From: Methylobacterium nonmethylotrophicum
Lineage (GTDB): Bacteria > Pseudomonadota > Alphaproteobacteria > Rhizobiales > Beijerinckiaceae
Assembly: GCF_004745635.1 (NCBI RefSeq)
Contig: NZ_SRLB01000015.1
Coordinates: 1-64,000, forward strand
DNA: 64,000 nucleotides
Reading direction: 5' to 3'
Shown: piece after piece, positions 25,082 through 36,357 of the stretch
How positions within the stretch are numbered: position 1 is the stretch's first letter
Layout of the letters: every line of letters begins with the position of its first letter
The notes under the pieces: model-generated
Databases searched by the model: none
What the model was told of the DNA's origin: nothing
What the model saw: the letters and a program-made list of their open reading frames with translations, nothing else
Translations under genes and position numbers: made by a program

Positions 25082-27814
25082 TCACACCGTCCAGGGCGCC
25101 GGCCGGTTCGGGCTGATCCCGTAGCGGGCCACCGCCTCGGCCACCTTCGCCCGGTCGAGCTTGCCCTCGTCGGCGAGCGCCGAGAGCGCCGCCACCGCGA
25201 CGTGGTGCCGGTCGACCTCGAAGAAGGCGCGCAGCGCGCTGCGGGTGTCGCTGCGGCCGAAGCCGTCGGTGCCGAGGGTCACGTAGCGGGCCTGGATCGC
25301 GGTCGCGATCAGCTGCGGGAAGGCGCGGACGTAGTCGGTGGCGGCGACCACCGGCGCGGGGCCGGCGAGCGCCTCCTCGACGAGGCTGCGCTTCTGCGGC
25401 AGGCCCGGATTCAGGCGGTTCGACCGCTCGACCTCGCGGGCCTCGCGGGCGAGTTCGCTGAAGCTCGTGACGCTGTGGACCTCGCTGGAGACGCCGAACT
25501 CGTCGGCGAGAAGCTTCGCGGCGGCGATGACCTCCGGCAGGATCGCCCCGGAACCGAGGAGACGAATAGCCGGCTCACCATCTCCGTAGCCGGCAAAACG
25601 ATACATCCCGCGGATGATTCCGTCCCGCACGCCCTCCGGCATCGAGGGCTGGGCGTAGTTCTCGTTCATCGCCGTGACGTAGTAGAACGCATCGACGTCG
25701 CGCTCCATCATGTCGCGGGCTCCGTGGTCAAGGATCACCGCCATCTCGTAGGCGAAGGCCGGGTCGTAGGCGCGGCAGTTCGGGATCGTCGCGGCGACGA
25801 GGTGGCTCGACCCGTCCTGGTGCTGCAGGCCCTCGCCGCCGAGCGTGGTGCGGCCGGCGGTGGCGCCGATCAGGAAGCCGCGGGCGCGCTGGTCGGCCGC
25901 CGCCCAGATCAGGTCGCCGACGCGCTGGAAGCCGAACATCGAGTAGTAGATGTAGAACGGCAGCATCGCGAGGCCGTGGACGCTGTAGGACGTCGCGGCC
26001 GCGGCCCAGGACGAGATCGCGCCGGCTTCCGTGATGCCCTCCTCCAGGAGCTGCCCGTCGCGGGACTCCCGGTAGTAGAGCATCGAGCCGGCATCCTCCG
26101 GCTCGTAGAGCTGGCCGAGCGGCGAGTAGATGCCGACCTGACGGAAGAGGTTGGCCATGCCGAAGGTGCGCGCCTCGTCGGCGACGATCGGCACGACCCG
26201 CGGACCCAGCTCCTTGTGCTTGATCAGGCTGCTGAACAGCCGCACCGCCGCGGTGGTGGTCGACATCTCCTTGCCGTCGGCCTCGAGCGCGAAGCCCGCG
26301 TAAGTCGAGAGGTCCGGCACCGTGACGTGGGCGGCGGTGCGCCGGCGCCTGGGCAGGAAGCCGCCGAGCTTCTCGCGCCGCTCACGCAGGTAGCGCAGCT
26401 CGCGGCTGTTCTCGTCCGGCTTGTAGAATTCCAGCCCCTCGACCTGCGCGTCGGTGAGCGGCAGGGCGAAGCGATCGCGGAACGCCTTGAGGGCGTCGGT
26501 GTCGAGCTTCTTGGCCTGGTGGGCGGTCATGCGCGACTCGCCGGCGCCGCCCATCCCGTAGCCCTTCTTGGTCTTGGCCAGGATCACGGTCGGGCGGCCC
26601 TTGGTGGCCTTGGCCGCCGCGAAGGCCGCGTAGAGCTTGCGGAAGTCGTGCCCGCCGCGCTTGAGCTTGTCGACGTCGGCATCCGACATGTGGGAGACCA
26701 GCGCCTTCACCTCCTCGTCCTCGCCGAAGAAGTGGGCGAGGTTGTAGGCGCCGTCCTTGGCCCCGAGCGTCTGGTACTTGCCGTCGACGGTAGCGGCGAA
26801 GCGGCGCAGCAGGGCGTGGTTGGTGTCGCGGGCGAAGATCGCGTCCCACTCCGAGCCCCACAGCACCTTGACGACGTTCCAGCCGGCGCCGCGGAAGACG
26901 CTCTCCAGCTCCTGGATGATCTGGCCGTTGCCGCGCACCGGCCCGTCGAGGCGCTGCAGGTTGCAGTTGATGATGAAGGTGACGTTGTCGAGCTTCTCGC
27001 GCGCGGCGAGCGTCAGCGCGCCGATCGATTCCGGCTCGTCCATCTCGCCGTCGCCGAACACGCCCCAGACGTGCTGGCCGGCGGTCTCCGCCAGCCCCCG
27101 GTCGCTCAGGTAGCGCATGAAGCGCGCCTGGTAGATCGCGTTCATCGGTCCGATGCCCATCGAGCCGGTCGGCACCTGCCAGAACTCGGGCATCAGCCAG
27201 GGATGCGGGTACGAGCACAGCCCCTCGCCGGCGATCTCCTGGCGGTAGTGCTTCAGGTTGGTCTCGGAGAGCCGCCCTTCCAGGAAGGCGCGGGCATAGA
27301 CGCCGGGGGCCGAGTGCGGCTGGAAGAACACGAGGTCGGCGCCCGCTCCGCTCGCGTCGCCGGCCTGGAAGAAGTGGTTGAAGCCGAGCTCGAAGATCTC
27401 GGCCGCCGAGGCGTAGGAGGCGACATGGCCGCCGAGTTCGCCATAGGCCATGTTGGCCCGCACCACCATGGCGAGGGCGTTCCAGCGCATGATCGAGGTC
27501 AGGCGCTCCTCGACCCCGAGGTCGCCCGGATAGGGCGGCTGCTTCTCCAGCGGAATCGTGTTGCGGTAGGGCGAGTAGGGCGGCGCCTCCTCGACGACGC
27601 CGATCTCGCGGGCCTTCTGCTCCAGCCGGTCGAGGAGGAAGCGCGCCCGGGCCGCGCCGCCGTGGCGGAGCACCGATTCGAGCGAGGCGAGCCAGTCCGC
27701 GGTCTCGGCCGGATCCGGATCGGCCACGCCGCGCGGGCCCAGGATCGCCTGCCCGTTCGGGCGCTCGTTCTCGTTGACCGGCACGGCCGGGATCGGCTTG
27801 GCGCTCGCGCTCAT
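25082..27814 (-). CDS. aceE: Pyruvate dehydrogenase E1 component, homodimeric type
   Basis: Thiamine-diphosphate-dependent E1 that decarboxylates pyruvate and acetylates lipoyl groups of E2. The 910-residue length fits the AceE family (E. coli 887). The thiamine-binding segment is present: WGVFGDGEMDEPES followed by NCNLQRLDGPVRGNG. I chose the ATG at 27814 (MSASAKP), since the frame extends to 28195 with low-complexity sequence. No aceF or lpd is next to it, so it must partner with E2/E3 encoded elsewhere. It is divergent from gcvT. Confidence 0.95.
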   Translation of the reverse strand: MSASAKPIPAVPVNENERPNGQAILGPRGVADPDPAETADWLASLESVLRHGGAARARFLLDRLEQKAREIGVVEEAPPYSPYRNTIPLEKQPPYPGDLGVEERLTSIMRWNALAMVVRANMAYGELGGHVASYASAAEIFELGFNHFFQAGDASGAGADLVFFQPHSAPGVYARAFLEGRLSETNLKHYRQEIAGEGLCSYPHPWLMPEFWQVPTGSMGIGPMNAIYQARFMRYLSDRGLAETAGQHVWGVFGDGEMDEPESIGALTLAAREKLDNVTFIINCNLQRLDGPVRGNGQIIQELESVFRGAGWNVVKVLWGSEWDAIFARDTNHALLRRFAATVDGKYQTLGAKDGAYNLAHFFGEDEEVKALVSHMSDADVDKLKRGGHDFRKLYAAFAAAKATKGRPTVILAKTKKGYGMGGAGESRMTAHQAKKLDTDALKAFRDRFALPLTDAQVEGLEFYKPDENSRELRYLRERREKLGGFLPRRRRTAAHVTVPDLSTYAGFALEADGKEMSTTTAAVRLFSSLIKHKELGPRVVPIVADEARTFGMANLFRQVGIYSPLGQLYEPEDAGSMLYYRESRDGQLLEEGITEAGAISSWAAAATSYSVHGLAMLPFYIYYSMFGFQRVGDLIWAAADQRARGFLIGATAGRTTLGGEGLQHQDGSSHLVAATIPNCRAYDPAFAYEMAVILDHGARDMMERDVDAFYYVTAMNENYAQPSMPEGVRDGIIRGMYRFAGYGDGEPAIRLLGSGAILPEVIAAAKLLADEFGVSSEVHSVTSFSELAREAREVERSNRLNPGLPQKRSLVEEALAGPAPVVAATDYVRAFPQLIATAIQARYVTLGTDGFGRSDTRSALRAFFEVDRHHVAVAALSALADEGKLDRAKVAEAVARYGISPNRPAPWTV

Positions 27815-28166
27815 GGCCTCGTCCTCCCTTGGATCGCGCCAGGATAGTCCCCCGGTCGCGGAAGATGCTGCTTCGTTTGCCGCCGGTTCGGCCGCTGGCG
27901 CAAAACATTTTCGCGGGAGAGGGCGTGCGCGGTCGTTCTTGCCGCGCTGGGCCGCTGTGCCGTTCGGTTCGACCCGCCATGCAATGCGCGGCCGCTCACG
28001 CCCACCGGGTAGCGTCAATGGCACCTTTGTCCTAAGGTCCCGCGCGAAGTCGGGCCGTGCGGGGCCGGCCTTCCCGTCGCTGTCCCCTCGTCGAAGCCGC
28101 TTCGGCACGGGAGGCCGGGTCGCCGCCCATCGTGCGCCCGCGCCTGCCTCGGGACGCCGCCTCACG
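27815..28166. other. Divergent intergenic region between aceE and gcvT
   Basis: This 352-base interval must hold promoters for both aceE (minus) and the gcvTHP operon (plus). The short AT-rich stretch AAAACATTTTCGC near 27900 is the only strong base-composition change. I looked for glycine-riboswitch hallmarks upstream of gcvT; GGGAGAGGG is present but the conserved CCGAAGG-type core is not, so I do not call a riboswitch. Confidence 0.4.
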
Positions 28167-29318
28167 ATGAATGCCGACACGGCCGCCGGCCTCAACCTGC
28201 TCCAGACCCCCCTGCACGCGCTGCATCAGGAGGTCGGCGCCCGGATGGTGCCGTTCGCCGGCTACAGGATGCCGCTGCAATACCCGCTCGGGCTGCTCAA
28301 GGAGCACCTGCACACCCGCAAGGCGGCCGGGCTGTTCGACGTGTCCCATATGGGCCAGATCGCCGTGCGGGCCCGCTCCGGCGACCTCGCCGACGCCGCC
28401 CGGGCCCTCGAGACGGTGCTGCCGGTCGACGTCGTCGGGCTCAAGCCCTGGCGCCAGCGCTACGGCTTCTTCACCACGCAGGGCGGCGGCATCCTCGACG
28501 ACCTGATGCTGGCCAACCTGGACGACCATTACCTCCTGGTCGTCAACGCCGCCAACAAGGCCGCCGACCTCGCGCACCTGCTCGACGCGATCGGCACGGA
28601 ATGCACGGTCGAGCCGATCGAGCGGGCGCTGATCGCGCTTCAGGGCCCCGGGGCGGAAGCCGCGCTCGCCCGCCACTTGGCCGTTGTGGCCGAGATGCGG
28701 TTCATGGATGCCCGGACCGTCGCCTTCGCGGGCGAGGACGGCGTCGTCGTGCGATCCGGCTATACCGGCGAGGACGGGTTCGAGATCGCGCTGCCGGCCG
28801 AGGCTGCCGTCACGCTCGCCCGCGCGCTGCTCGCCGACCCGGAGGTGAAGCCGATCGGCCTCGGCGCCCGCGATTCGCTGCGCCTCGAAGCCGGCCTGTG
28901 CCTGCACGGCTCGGACATCGACCACGAGACCTCGCCGGTCGAGGCGGGCCTGTCCTGGGCGATCCCGAAGGTGCGCCGCCTCGGCGGCGCCCGGGCCGGC
29001 GGCTTTCCCGGCGCCGAGCGCATCCTGGCCGAACTGGCGGAGGGGCCGGCGCGGCTGCGGGTCGGCCTGCGGCCGGAGGGGCGCACCCCGGTGCGGGCGG
29101 GCGCCGCGCTCTACGCGACCGCCGAGGCGACCGAGGCGGTCGGCCGGGTGAGCTCCGGCGGCTTCGGGCCGAGCCTCGACGGTCCGATCGCCATGGGGGT
29201 GCTGCCGAGCGCGCTCGCCGTACCCGGCACGCCCGTCTTCGCCGAGGTGCGCGGCCAGCGCCTGCCCTGCGCGGTGGTGCCGCTGCCGTTCCGCCCCGCC
29301 GGCTTCAAGCGTTCCTGA
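28167..29318 (+). CDS. gcvT: Glycine cleavage system T protein (aminomethyltransferase)
   Basis: GcvT takes the aminomethyl group from the lipoyl arm of GcvH, releases ammonia and forms 5,10-methylene-tetrahydrofolate. The 383-residue product has the N-terminal segment MVPFAGYRMPLQY, DVSHMGQIAV, the folate-binding Asp region GGGILDDLMLAN, SGYTGEDGFEI and GLGARDSLRLEAGLCLHG. The start at 28167 (MNADTA) is chosen from alignment of the N-terminus with family members. First gene of gcvT-gcvH-gcvP; 15 bases precede gcvH. Confidence 0.96.
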   Translation: MNADTAAGLNLLQTPLHALHQEVGARMVPFAGYRMPLQYPLGLLKEHLHTRKAAGLFDVSHMGQIAVRARSGDLADAARALETVLPVDVVGLKPWRQRYGFFTTQGGGILDDLMLANLDDHYLLVVNAANKAADLAHLLDAIGTECTVEPIERALIALQGPGAEAALARHLAVVAEMRFMDARTVAFAGEDGVVVRSGYTGEDGFEIALPAEAAVTLARALLADPEVKPIGLGARDSLRLEAGLCLHGSDIDHETSPVEAGLSWAIPKVRRLGGARAGGFPGAERILAELAEGPARLRVGLRPEGRTPVRAGAALYATAEATEAVGRVSSGGFGPSLDGPIAMGVLPSALAVPGTPVFAEVRGQRLPCAVVPLPFRPAGFKRS

Positions 29319-29333
29319 ACCAGGAGTTCGTTC

Positions 29334-29696
29334 ATGCTGAAATATACCGACGAGCACGAGTGGCTGCGCCTGGAGGGCGACGTGGCGACGGTGGGGATCA
29401 CCGACCACGCCGCCGAGCAGCTCGGCGATCTCGTCTTCGTCGAGCTGCCGAAAGTCGGCGCCACGCTGACCAAGGGCGCCGCCGCCGCCGTGGTGGAGTC
29501 GGTCAAGGCGGCCTCCGACGTCTACGCGCCGGTCGACGGCGAGGTGACCGAGGTCAACGAGGATGCGGTGGCAAACCCCGAGAGCGTCGGCACCGACCCG
29601 CAGGGCAGCGGCTGGCTCTACCGTGTGCGCCTCTCGGACCCGTCGCAGCTCGACGGCCTGATGGACGAGGCGGCCTACCGCGCCTTCTTGGGCTGA
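29334..29696 (+). CDS. gcvH: Glycine cleavage system H protein
   Basis: Lipoyl carrier of 120 residues that shuttles the aminomethyl group between GcvP, GcvT and the lipoamide dehydrogenase. The lipoylated lysine is Lys58 in ESVKAAS. N-terminal KYTDEHEWLRLEGD and C-terminal YRAFLG are typical. It lies 15 bases after gcvT. A stable hairpin separates it from gcvP. Confidence 0.97.
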   Translation: MLKYTDEHEWLRLEGDVATVGITDHAAEQLGDLVFVELPKVGATLTKGAAAAVVESVKAASDVYAPVDGEVTEVNEDAVANPESVGTDPQGSGWLYRVRLSDPSQLDGLMDEAAYRAFLG

Positions 29697-29712
29697 CCGT
29701 CCCGAACACAGC

Positions 29713-29741
29713 GACGGCGGGGCCCAGCCGGTCCCGCCGTC
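29713..29741 (+). promoter_or_regulatory. Hairpin between gcvH and gcvP
   Basis: GACGGCGGG (29713-29721) pairs perfectly with CCCGCCGTC (29733-29741) across an 11-base loop, in the 91-base gap. It could be an attenuator, a processing site or a partial terminator that lowers GcvP relative to GcvT/H. Confidence 0.5.
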
Positions 29742-29787
29742 TCCCATTTCTGCCGCTCGACAAGGCTCCGACCAGGGCACCCCCTTC

Positions 29788-32637
<2,850 letters not shown>

Positions 32638-32647
32638 GACGACGTCC

Positions 32648-32681
32648 GTGGCGCCCGACCCTCAAAGGGGCCGGGCGCCAC
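32648..32681 (+). terminator. Terminator hairpin after gcvP
   Basis: GTGGCGCCCG and CGGGCGCCAC form a perfect 10-base stem 10 bases after the gcvP stop, with further pairing in the loop (GACCCTC/AGGGGCC). There is no obvious T-run downstream. Confidence 0.65.
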
Positions 32682-32767
32682 CGGCTCAAGCCGCGTCGGA
32701 GACTTGAACCTCGACGTAAAGCTCGCCTCTGTTCACGCCATGCAGGGTTGGCGCTGCATCCCGCTTT

Positions 32768-32798
32768 GGATATCCTCATTGGGATATCTTCTATATCC
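32768..32798. promoter_or_regulatory. VapBC operator palindromes
   Basis: Two nested elements precede vapB: the palindrome GGATATCC (32768-32775) and the inverted repeat GGATAT-N5-ATATCC (32782-32798), 13 bases before the ATG. Type II toxin-antitoxin operons are commonly repressed by the complex binding such repeats. Confidence 0.6.
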
Positions 32799-32811
32799 GC
32801 TCGGGATAGAT

Positions 32812-33054
32812 ATGGCGCTCTTCGTCAAGGATCCGGAGGTCGACGCTCTCGCTCAGGAGTTGGCGTCCCTCAAGCGCGTCACCAAGACAGAGGCCGTGCG
32901 GCAAGCGCTGCGCGGCGCACTCGACCGCGAGAGGGGCGAGCGCGACCTCGTCGCTCAGTCGATCGCCTTCGCCCGCGGGCTCCGGGAGCGGGCCGGCCCG
33001 AATCCCCGGCCAGCCGACAAGGCCTTCCTCGACGGATTGTACGGGGACCCGTGA
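32812..33054 (+). CDS. vapB: VapB-family antitoxin
   Basis: The 80-residue protein has the MALFVKDPEVDALAQELASL and TKTEAVRQALRGAL segments of the VapB family related to Rv0623. The ribbon-helix-helix-like N-terminus binds DNA and the C-terminus (RPADKAFLDGLYGDP) neutralises VapC. The start at ATG 32812 is supported by homologues beginning MALxVKDP; earlier in-frame codons read through the operator. Its stop overlaps the vapC start by one base. Confidence 0.88.
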   Translation: MALFVKDPEVDALAQELASLKRVTKTEAVRQALRGALDRERGERDLVAQSIAFARGLRERAGPNPRPADKAFLDGLYGDP

Positions 33055-33449
33055 TGCTCGTCGACGCCTCTGCGCTGACGGCGATTCTCGCCGGCGAGCC
33101 GGACGCCTCTGCCCTCGTCGCGCGCCTGCAGCAGGCCCGTCAGCGACTCACCTCACCGTTGGCGGTCTGGGAGACCACGATCGCGCTCGCCCGCATCCTC
33201 GACCTGCCGCTTCCTGACGCGCAGCAGGCGGTTCGCGACTATCTCGCGCTCGCGTCGATCCAGGTGGTCACCGTGCCTCCCGAGGCGGCCGACGGCGCAA
33301 TCGAGGCCTTCGACCGCTTCGGGAAGGGCCGACATCCCGCCGGGCTCAACTTCGGAGATTGCTTCGCCTATGCATGCGCCCGGATCTACCGAATGCCGCT
33401 CCTGTTCAAAGGCAATGACTTTCCCCTGACCGACATCCCGGCCGCCTGA
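33054..33449 (+). CDS. vapC: VapC-family PIN-domain toxin
   Basis: PIN-domain RNase of 131 residues. The acidic catalytic residues are visible: Asp4 in MLVDASAL, Glu in WETTIALA, the Asp of NFGDCFAYA, and the later Asp of KGNDFPLTD. VapC toxins usually cleave tRNA or rRNA and are held inactive by VapB. It starts at the ATG overlapping the vapB stop. A clean hairpin terminator lies between it and dnaQ. Confidence 0.9.
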   Translation: MLVDASALTAILAGEPDASALVARLQQARQRLTSPLAVWETTIALARILDLPLPDAQQAVRDYLALASIQVVTVPPEAADGAIEAFDRFGKGRHPAGLNFGDCFAYACARIYRMPLLFKGNDFPLTDIPAA

Positions 33450-33455
33450 TTCCCG

Positions 33456-33477
33456 ATCCGGAGAACGATCTCCGGAT
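33456..33477. terminator. Bidirectional terminator between vapC and dnaQ
   Basis: ATCCGGAGA and TCTCCGGAT form a perfect 9-base stem with a 4-base loop (ACGA) in the 34 bases between the convergent stops. No long T-run follows, but the position and symmetry fit a shared end. Confidence 0.7.
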
Positions 33478-33483
33478 ATCCTC

Positions 33484-34203
33484 TCACCCCGCCGTCCCAT
33501 CCCCCACGTAATCCCGCCAGATCGCCTTCTCCCCCAGCCCCGCCGCGAAGGCCGCGTGCGCCGCGCGCTCGGCGTCGGTGAGGCGGCTGCGGGTCGGGCG
33601 GGGGCCGTGCGCGACCGGGGCGGCGCGCAACGACGGGCCGGCCGGGCCGGTATTGCCCTCGACGGTGAGCCCGAGCGTCGTCTGCTTGCCGCCGAGCAGC
33701 TCGATATAGACCTCGGCCAGGATCTGCGCGTCGAGGAGCGCGCCGTGCTTGGTGCGGCGGGAATTGTCGATGCCGTAGCGCGAGCACAGGGCGTCGAGGT
33801 TGTTGGCCGCGCCCGGATGCTTGCGGCGGGCGAGCGCGAGCGTATCGACGACGGACGCCAGCTCGATCGCCGGCGGCGCCTTGTCGCCGAGGCGGGCGTA
33901 TTCGGCGTTGAGGAAGCCGACGTCGAAGGCGGCGTTGTGGATCACCAGGGTGGCGTCGCCGCAGAAGTCCAGGAACTCGGGCAGGATCTGCGCGAAGAGC
34001 GGCTTGTCGGCCAGGAACGCGTCCGAGAGGCCGTGGACCCGGAACGCGCCCTCCGAGACCGGCCGCTGCGGGTTGATGTAGCGGTGGAACTCGCGCCCCG
34101 ACGGGATGTGGTTGAGGAGCTCGATCCCGCCGATCTCGATCAGCCGGTCGGTCTTGGCCTCGGTGCCGGTGGTCTCGGTGTCGAGGACGATCTCGCGCAG
34201 CAT
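33484..34203 (-). CDS. dnaQ: DNA polymerase III epsilon subunit
   Basis: Proofreading 3'-5' exonuclease of the replicative polymerase, 239 residues. Exo I is LDTETTGTEA, Exo II is HNAAFDVGFLN, Exo III is HGALLDAQILAEVY with the catalytic His and Asp. N-terminus MLREIVLDTET matches alphaproteobacterial DnaQ. It is the last gene of the minus-strand run ppsR-maf-aroE-coaE-dnaQ, a conserved neighbourhood next to the origin in several alphaproteobacteria. C-terminal EKAIWRDYVGDG is probably the polymerase-contact tail. Confidence 0.95.
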   Translation of the reverse strand: MLREIVLDTETTGTEAKTDRLIEIGGIELLNHIPSGREFHRYINPQRPVSEGAFRVHGLSDAFLADKPLFAQILPEFLDFCGDATLVIHNAAFDVGFLNAEYARLGDKAPPAIELASVVDTLALARRKHPGAANNLDALCSRYGIDNSRRTKHGALLDAQILAEVYIELLGGKQTTLGLTVEGNTGPAGPSLRAAPVAHGPRPTRSRLTDAERAAHAAFAAGLGEKAIWRDYVGDGTAG

Positions 34204-34252
34204 CGTGCGGCTCCCTCAAGAGAACGGTTGCGATCTCTGTAGCGACGAGGCG

Positions 34253-34855
34253 TTAACCGGCCCGCCTCGTCACGGCGGCGATCACCGCGTCGACCTGCGC
34301 CTCGGCGTGGGGGAAGCCCCGGTCGGTCTCGATCAGGTAGTCGGCGCGGCAGCGCTTCTCGGCGTCGGGCATCTGCTTCGTGAGGATCTGCGCGAAAGCC
34401 TCCTCGGTCATGCCCGGCCGGGCGAGCACCCGGGCGCGCTGCACCTCGGGCGGCGCGGTGACGACCGCGACCGCGTCGCACCCCGCCTCGCCGCCGGTCT
34501 CGAACAGGAGCGGCACGTCGAGCACGACGAGCGGCGCGGCGGCATGCCGGCGCAGAAAATCGTCCCGGGCGTCGCGCACCAGGGGATGGACCAGCGCCTC
34601 CAGCCGGCGCAGGCGCTCGGGGTCACCGAGCACCGCCTTGCGTAGCGCCGCGCGGTCGACCGCGCCGTCGGGGGCGAGCGTGCCGGGAAACGCCGCGCCG
34701 ATCGCCGCGGCCGCCGCTCCGTCCGGGCCGTAGAGGGCGTGCACGCAGGCATCGGCGTCGTGGACCGGCACCCCGCGGGCGCGGAACATCGCCGCGGTGG
34801 CGCTCTTGCCCATGCCGATCGAGCCGGTGAGGCCGAGGACGACCGGCGGGCTCAC
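34253..34855 (-). CDS. coaE: Dephospho-CoA kinase
   Basis: Last enzyme of coenzyme A synthesis, phosphorylating dephospho-CoA. The 200-residue product has Walker A GSIGMGKSATA, VHDADACVHALYG, VLDVPLLFETG and the C-terminal DYLIETDRG. The start is GTG at 34855 (VSPPVVLGLTG), overlapping the aroE stop by four bases (GTGA). The frame extends upstream through aroE, but only this start gives the normal P-loop N-terminus. Confidence 0.94.
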   Translation of the reverse strand: MSPPVVLGLTGSIGMGKSATAAMFRARGVPVHDADACVHALYGPDGAAAAAIGAAFPGTLAPDGAVDRAALRKAVLGDPERLRRLEALVHPLVRDARDDFLRRHAAAPLVVLDVPLLFETGGEAGCDAVAVVTAPPEVQRARVLARPGMTEEAFAQILTKQMPDAEKRCRADYLIETDRGFPHAEAQVDAVIAAVTRRAG

Positions 34856-35715
34856 CCGTGACCCTCGAGATCGGCGACGATGCGGGCGCGCAGGGCCGGC
34901 GTCACGGAGGGCGTGAGGCCGAACCAGCGGGCAAAGCCCGGCACCGCCTGGTGCAGCAGCATGCCGAGGCCGTCCACGGCGGCAAGCCCGCGAGCCCGCG
35001 CGGCCGCGAGCAGCGGGGTCTCGAGCGGCACGTAGACGATATCGGCCACCGCCGCCTCGGCGGGCAGCGGCGCGAGGTCGAGGGCGAGCGGGTCCTGGCC
35101 CGCCATGCCGAGGGCGGTGGTGTTGATGACGAGCCCGGTCTCCGGGAGCTGCGCCGGCATCGCGCCCCACGGCACAGCGGTGATGCGGGCCGGATCGAGG
35201 GCGGTGAGACCCTCGGCCCGCTCGGCGCTGCGGTTCGCGACGATCAGGCGGGGCAAACCGCGCTCGAGGAGCCCGACCACGATGGCGCGGGCCGCCCCGC
35301 CGGCGCCGAGGACCAGGGCGGCGCGGCCCTTCGCGACGCCCGTCGCCTCGGGCCAGCCCGCGCCGAGGCTCGCGTCGAGATGGGCGAGGAAGCCCGGCGC
35401 GTCGGTGTTGTCGCCGTGGAGGAGCCCGTCCTCGAACCACAGGGTGTTGACGGCGCCGATCCGCTCCGCCCGGGGGGTGAGACCGTGCGCGAGGCGGAAT
35501 GCCGCCTCCTTGTGGGGGATCGTGACATTGCCGCCGACGAAGCCCTCGGCCGCGAGGCTGCGGACGAAGTCCGGGAAGGCGTCGGGATGGACGTCGAGGC
35601 GCGTGTACGAACCCGGCAGGCCGTGCTCGGCGAGCCAGTGGCCGTGGATCAGCGGCGAGCGGGAATGGGCGATCGGGTGGCCGACCACGAAGGCGCGGGG
35701 GTACGGGGTCGTCAT
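34852..35715 (-). CDS. aroE: Shikimate dehydrogenase
   Basis: NADP-dependent enzyme reducing 3-dehydroshikimate in aromatic amino-acid synthesis; 287 residues. Visible are the substrate-binding segment GHPIAHSRSPLIH (Ser residues), NVTIPHKEAAF with the catalytic Lys, the NADP-binding ALVLGAGGAARAI and NTTALGM. Start at 35715 (MTTPYPRAF). It overlaps coaE and lies 13 bases after maf, so the genes form one operon. Confidence 0.96.
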   Translation of the reverse strand: MTTPYPRAFVVGHPIAHSRSPLIHGHWLAEHGLPGSYTRLDVHPDAFPDFVRSLAAEGFVGGNVTIPHKEAAFRLAHGLTPRAERIGAVNTLWFEDGLLHGDNTDAPGFLAHLDASLGAGWPEATGVAKGRAALVLGAGGAARAIVVGLLERGLPRLIVANRSAERAEGLTALDPARITAVPWGAMPAQLPETGLVINTTALGMAGQDPLALDLAPLPAEAAVADIVYVPLETPLLAAARARGLAAVDGLGMLLHQAVPGFARWFGLTPSVTPALRARIVADLEGHG

Positions 35716-35728
35716 CGAAAAAGTCGTC

Positions 35729-36352
35729 TCAGAATGCCAGCAACCCGTGCGCGCGCAACGACGCGAGCAGCGGCAGCAGCGGCAGGCCCAGGATGGTCGC
35801 GTGGTCGCCCTCGACGCGGTCGAACAGATGGATGCCGAGGCCCTCGAGCTGGTAGGCGCCGACGCTGCCGGTGACGGCGGGGCCGGCGGCGTCGAGATAG
35901 GCGGCGATGCCGGCCGCATCGAGGGGCCGCATCGTCAGCCGCGCCGTCGCGACGAAGACCTCGGCCACCGCCCCGCCGATCGTGAGCGCCACGGCGGAAT
36001 GCAGGGCGTGGGTGCGCCCCTGCAGGCGGGCGAGGTGGGCGGCGGCCCCGTCCCGGTCGGCGGGCTTGTGGAAGACCGTGCCGTCAAGGTCGAGCACCTG
36101 GTCGGCCCCGATCACCACGCGGTCGGGCGCGCCCGCCGCCACCGCCGCCGCCTTGGCCTCGGCCAGGCGCTCGGCGAGGCGCCGGGGCGGGAGGCCCTCG
36201 GCCTGCGCCTCGACGGCGCGCTCGTCCACCCCCGGCGCCCGGGTCTCGGGGTCGAGGCCCGCGGCGGCGAGCAGCGCGCGCCGGGTCGGGCTGGTCGAGG
36301 CGAGGAGGAGCGGCGCCGCGCCGCGCCAGAGGGAGGGGGAAGACTGCGACAT
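35729..36352 (-). CDS. maf: Maf-like nucleoside triphosphate pyrophosphatase
   Basis: Maf family (207 residues), hydrolysing non-canonical or dTTP/UTP-type nucleoside triphosphates to monophosphates. N-terminal LLLASTSPTRRALL, the catalytic-type VIGADQVLDLDG and GAYQLEGLG are typical. Start at 36352 (MSQSS). It lies five bases after the ppsR stop and 13 bases before the aroE start. Confidence 0.93.
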   Translation of the reverse strand: MSQSSPSLWRGAAPLLLASTSPTRRALLAAAGLDPETRAPGVDERAVEAQAEGLPPRRLAERLAEAKAAAVAAGAPDRVVIGADQVLDLDGTVFHKPADRDGAAAHLARLQGRTHALHSAVALTIGGAVAEVFVATARLTMRPLDAAGIAAYLDAAGPAVTGSVGAYQLEGLGIHLFDRVEGDHATILGLPLLPLLASLRAHGLLAF

Positions 36353-36357
36353 CGGCT

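Noticed and set aside
25202..27847. 881-codon plus-strand frame opposite aceE
   Set aside because: It is a shadow of aceE with low-complexity composition and no motif.
27815..28166. Glycine riboswitch upstream of gcvT
   Set aside because: GGGAGAGGG occurs, but the conserved CCGAAGG-type core and the paired second aptamer are not visible. Position alone is not enough.
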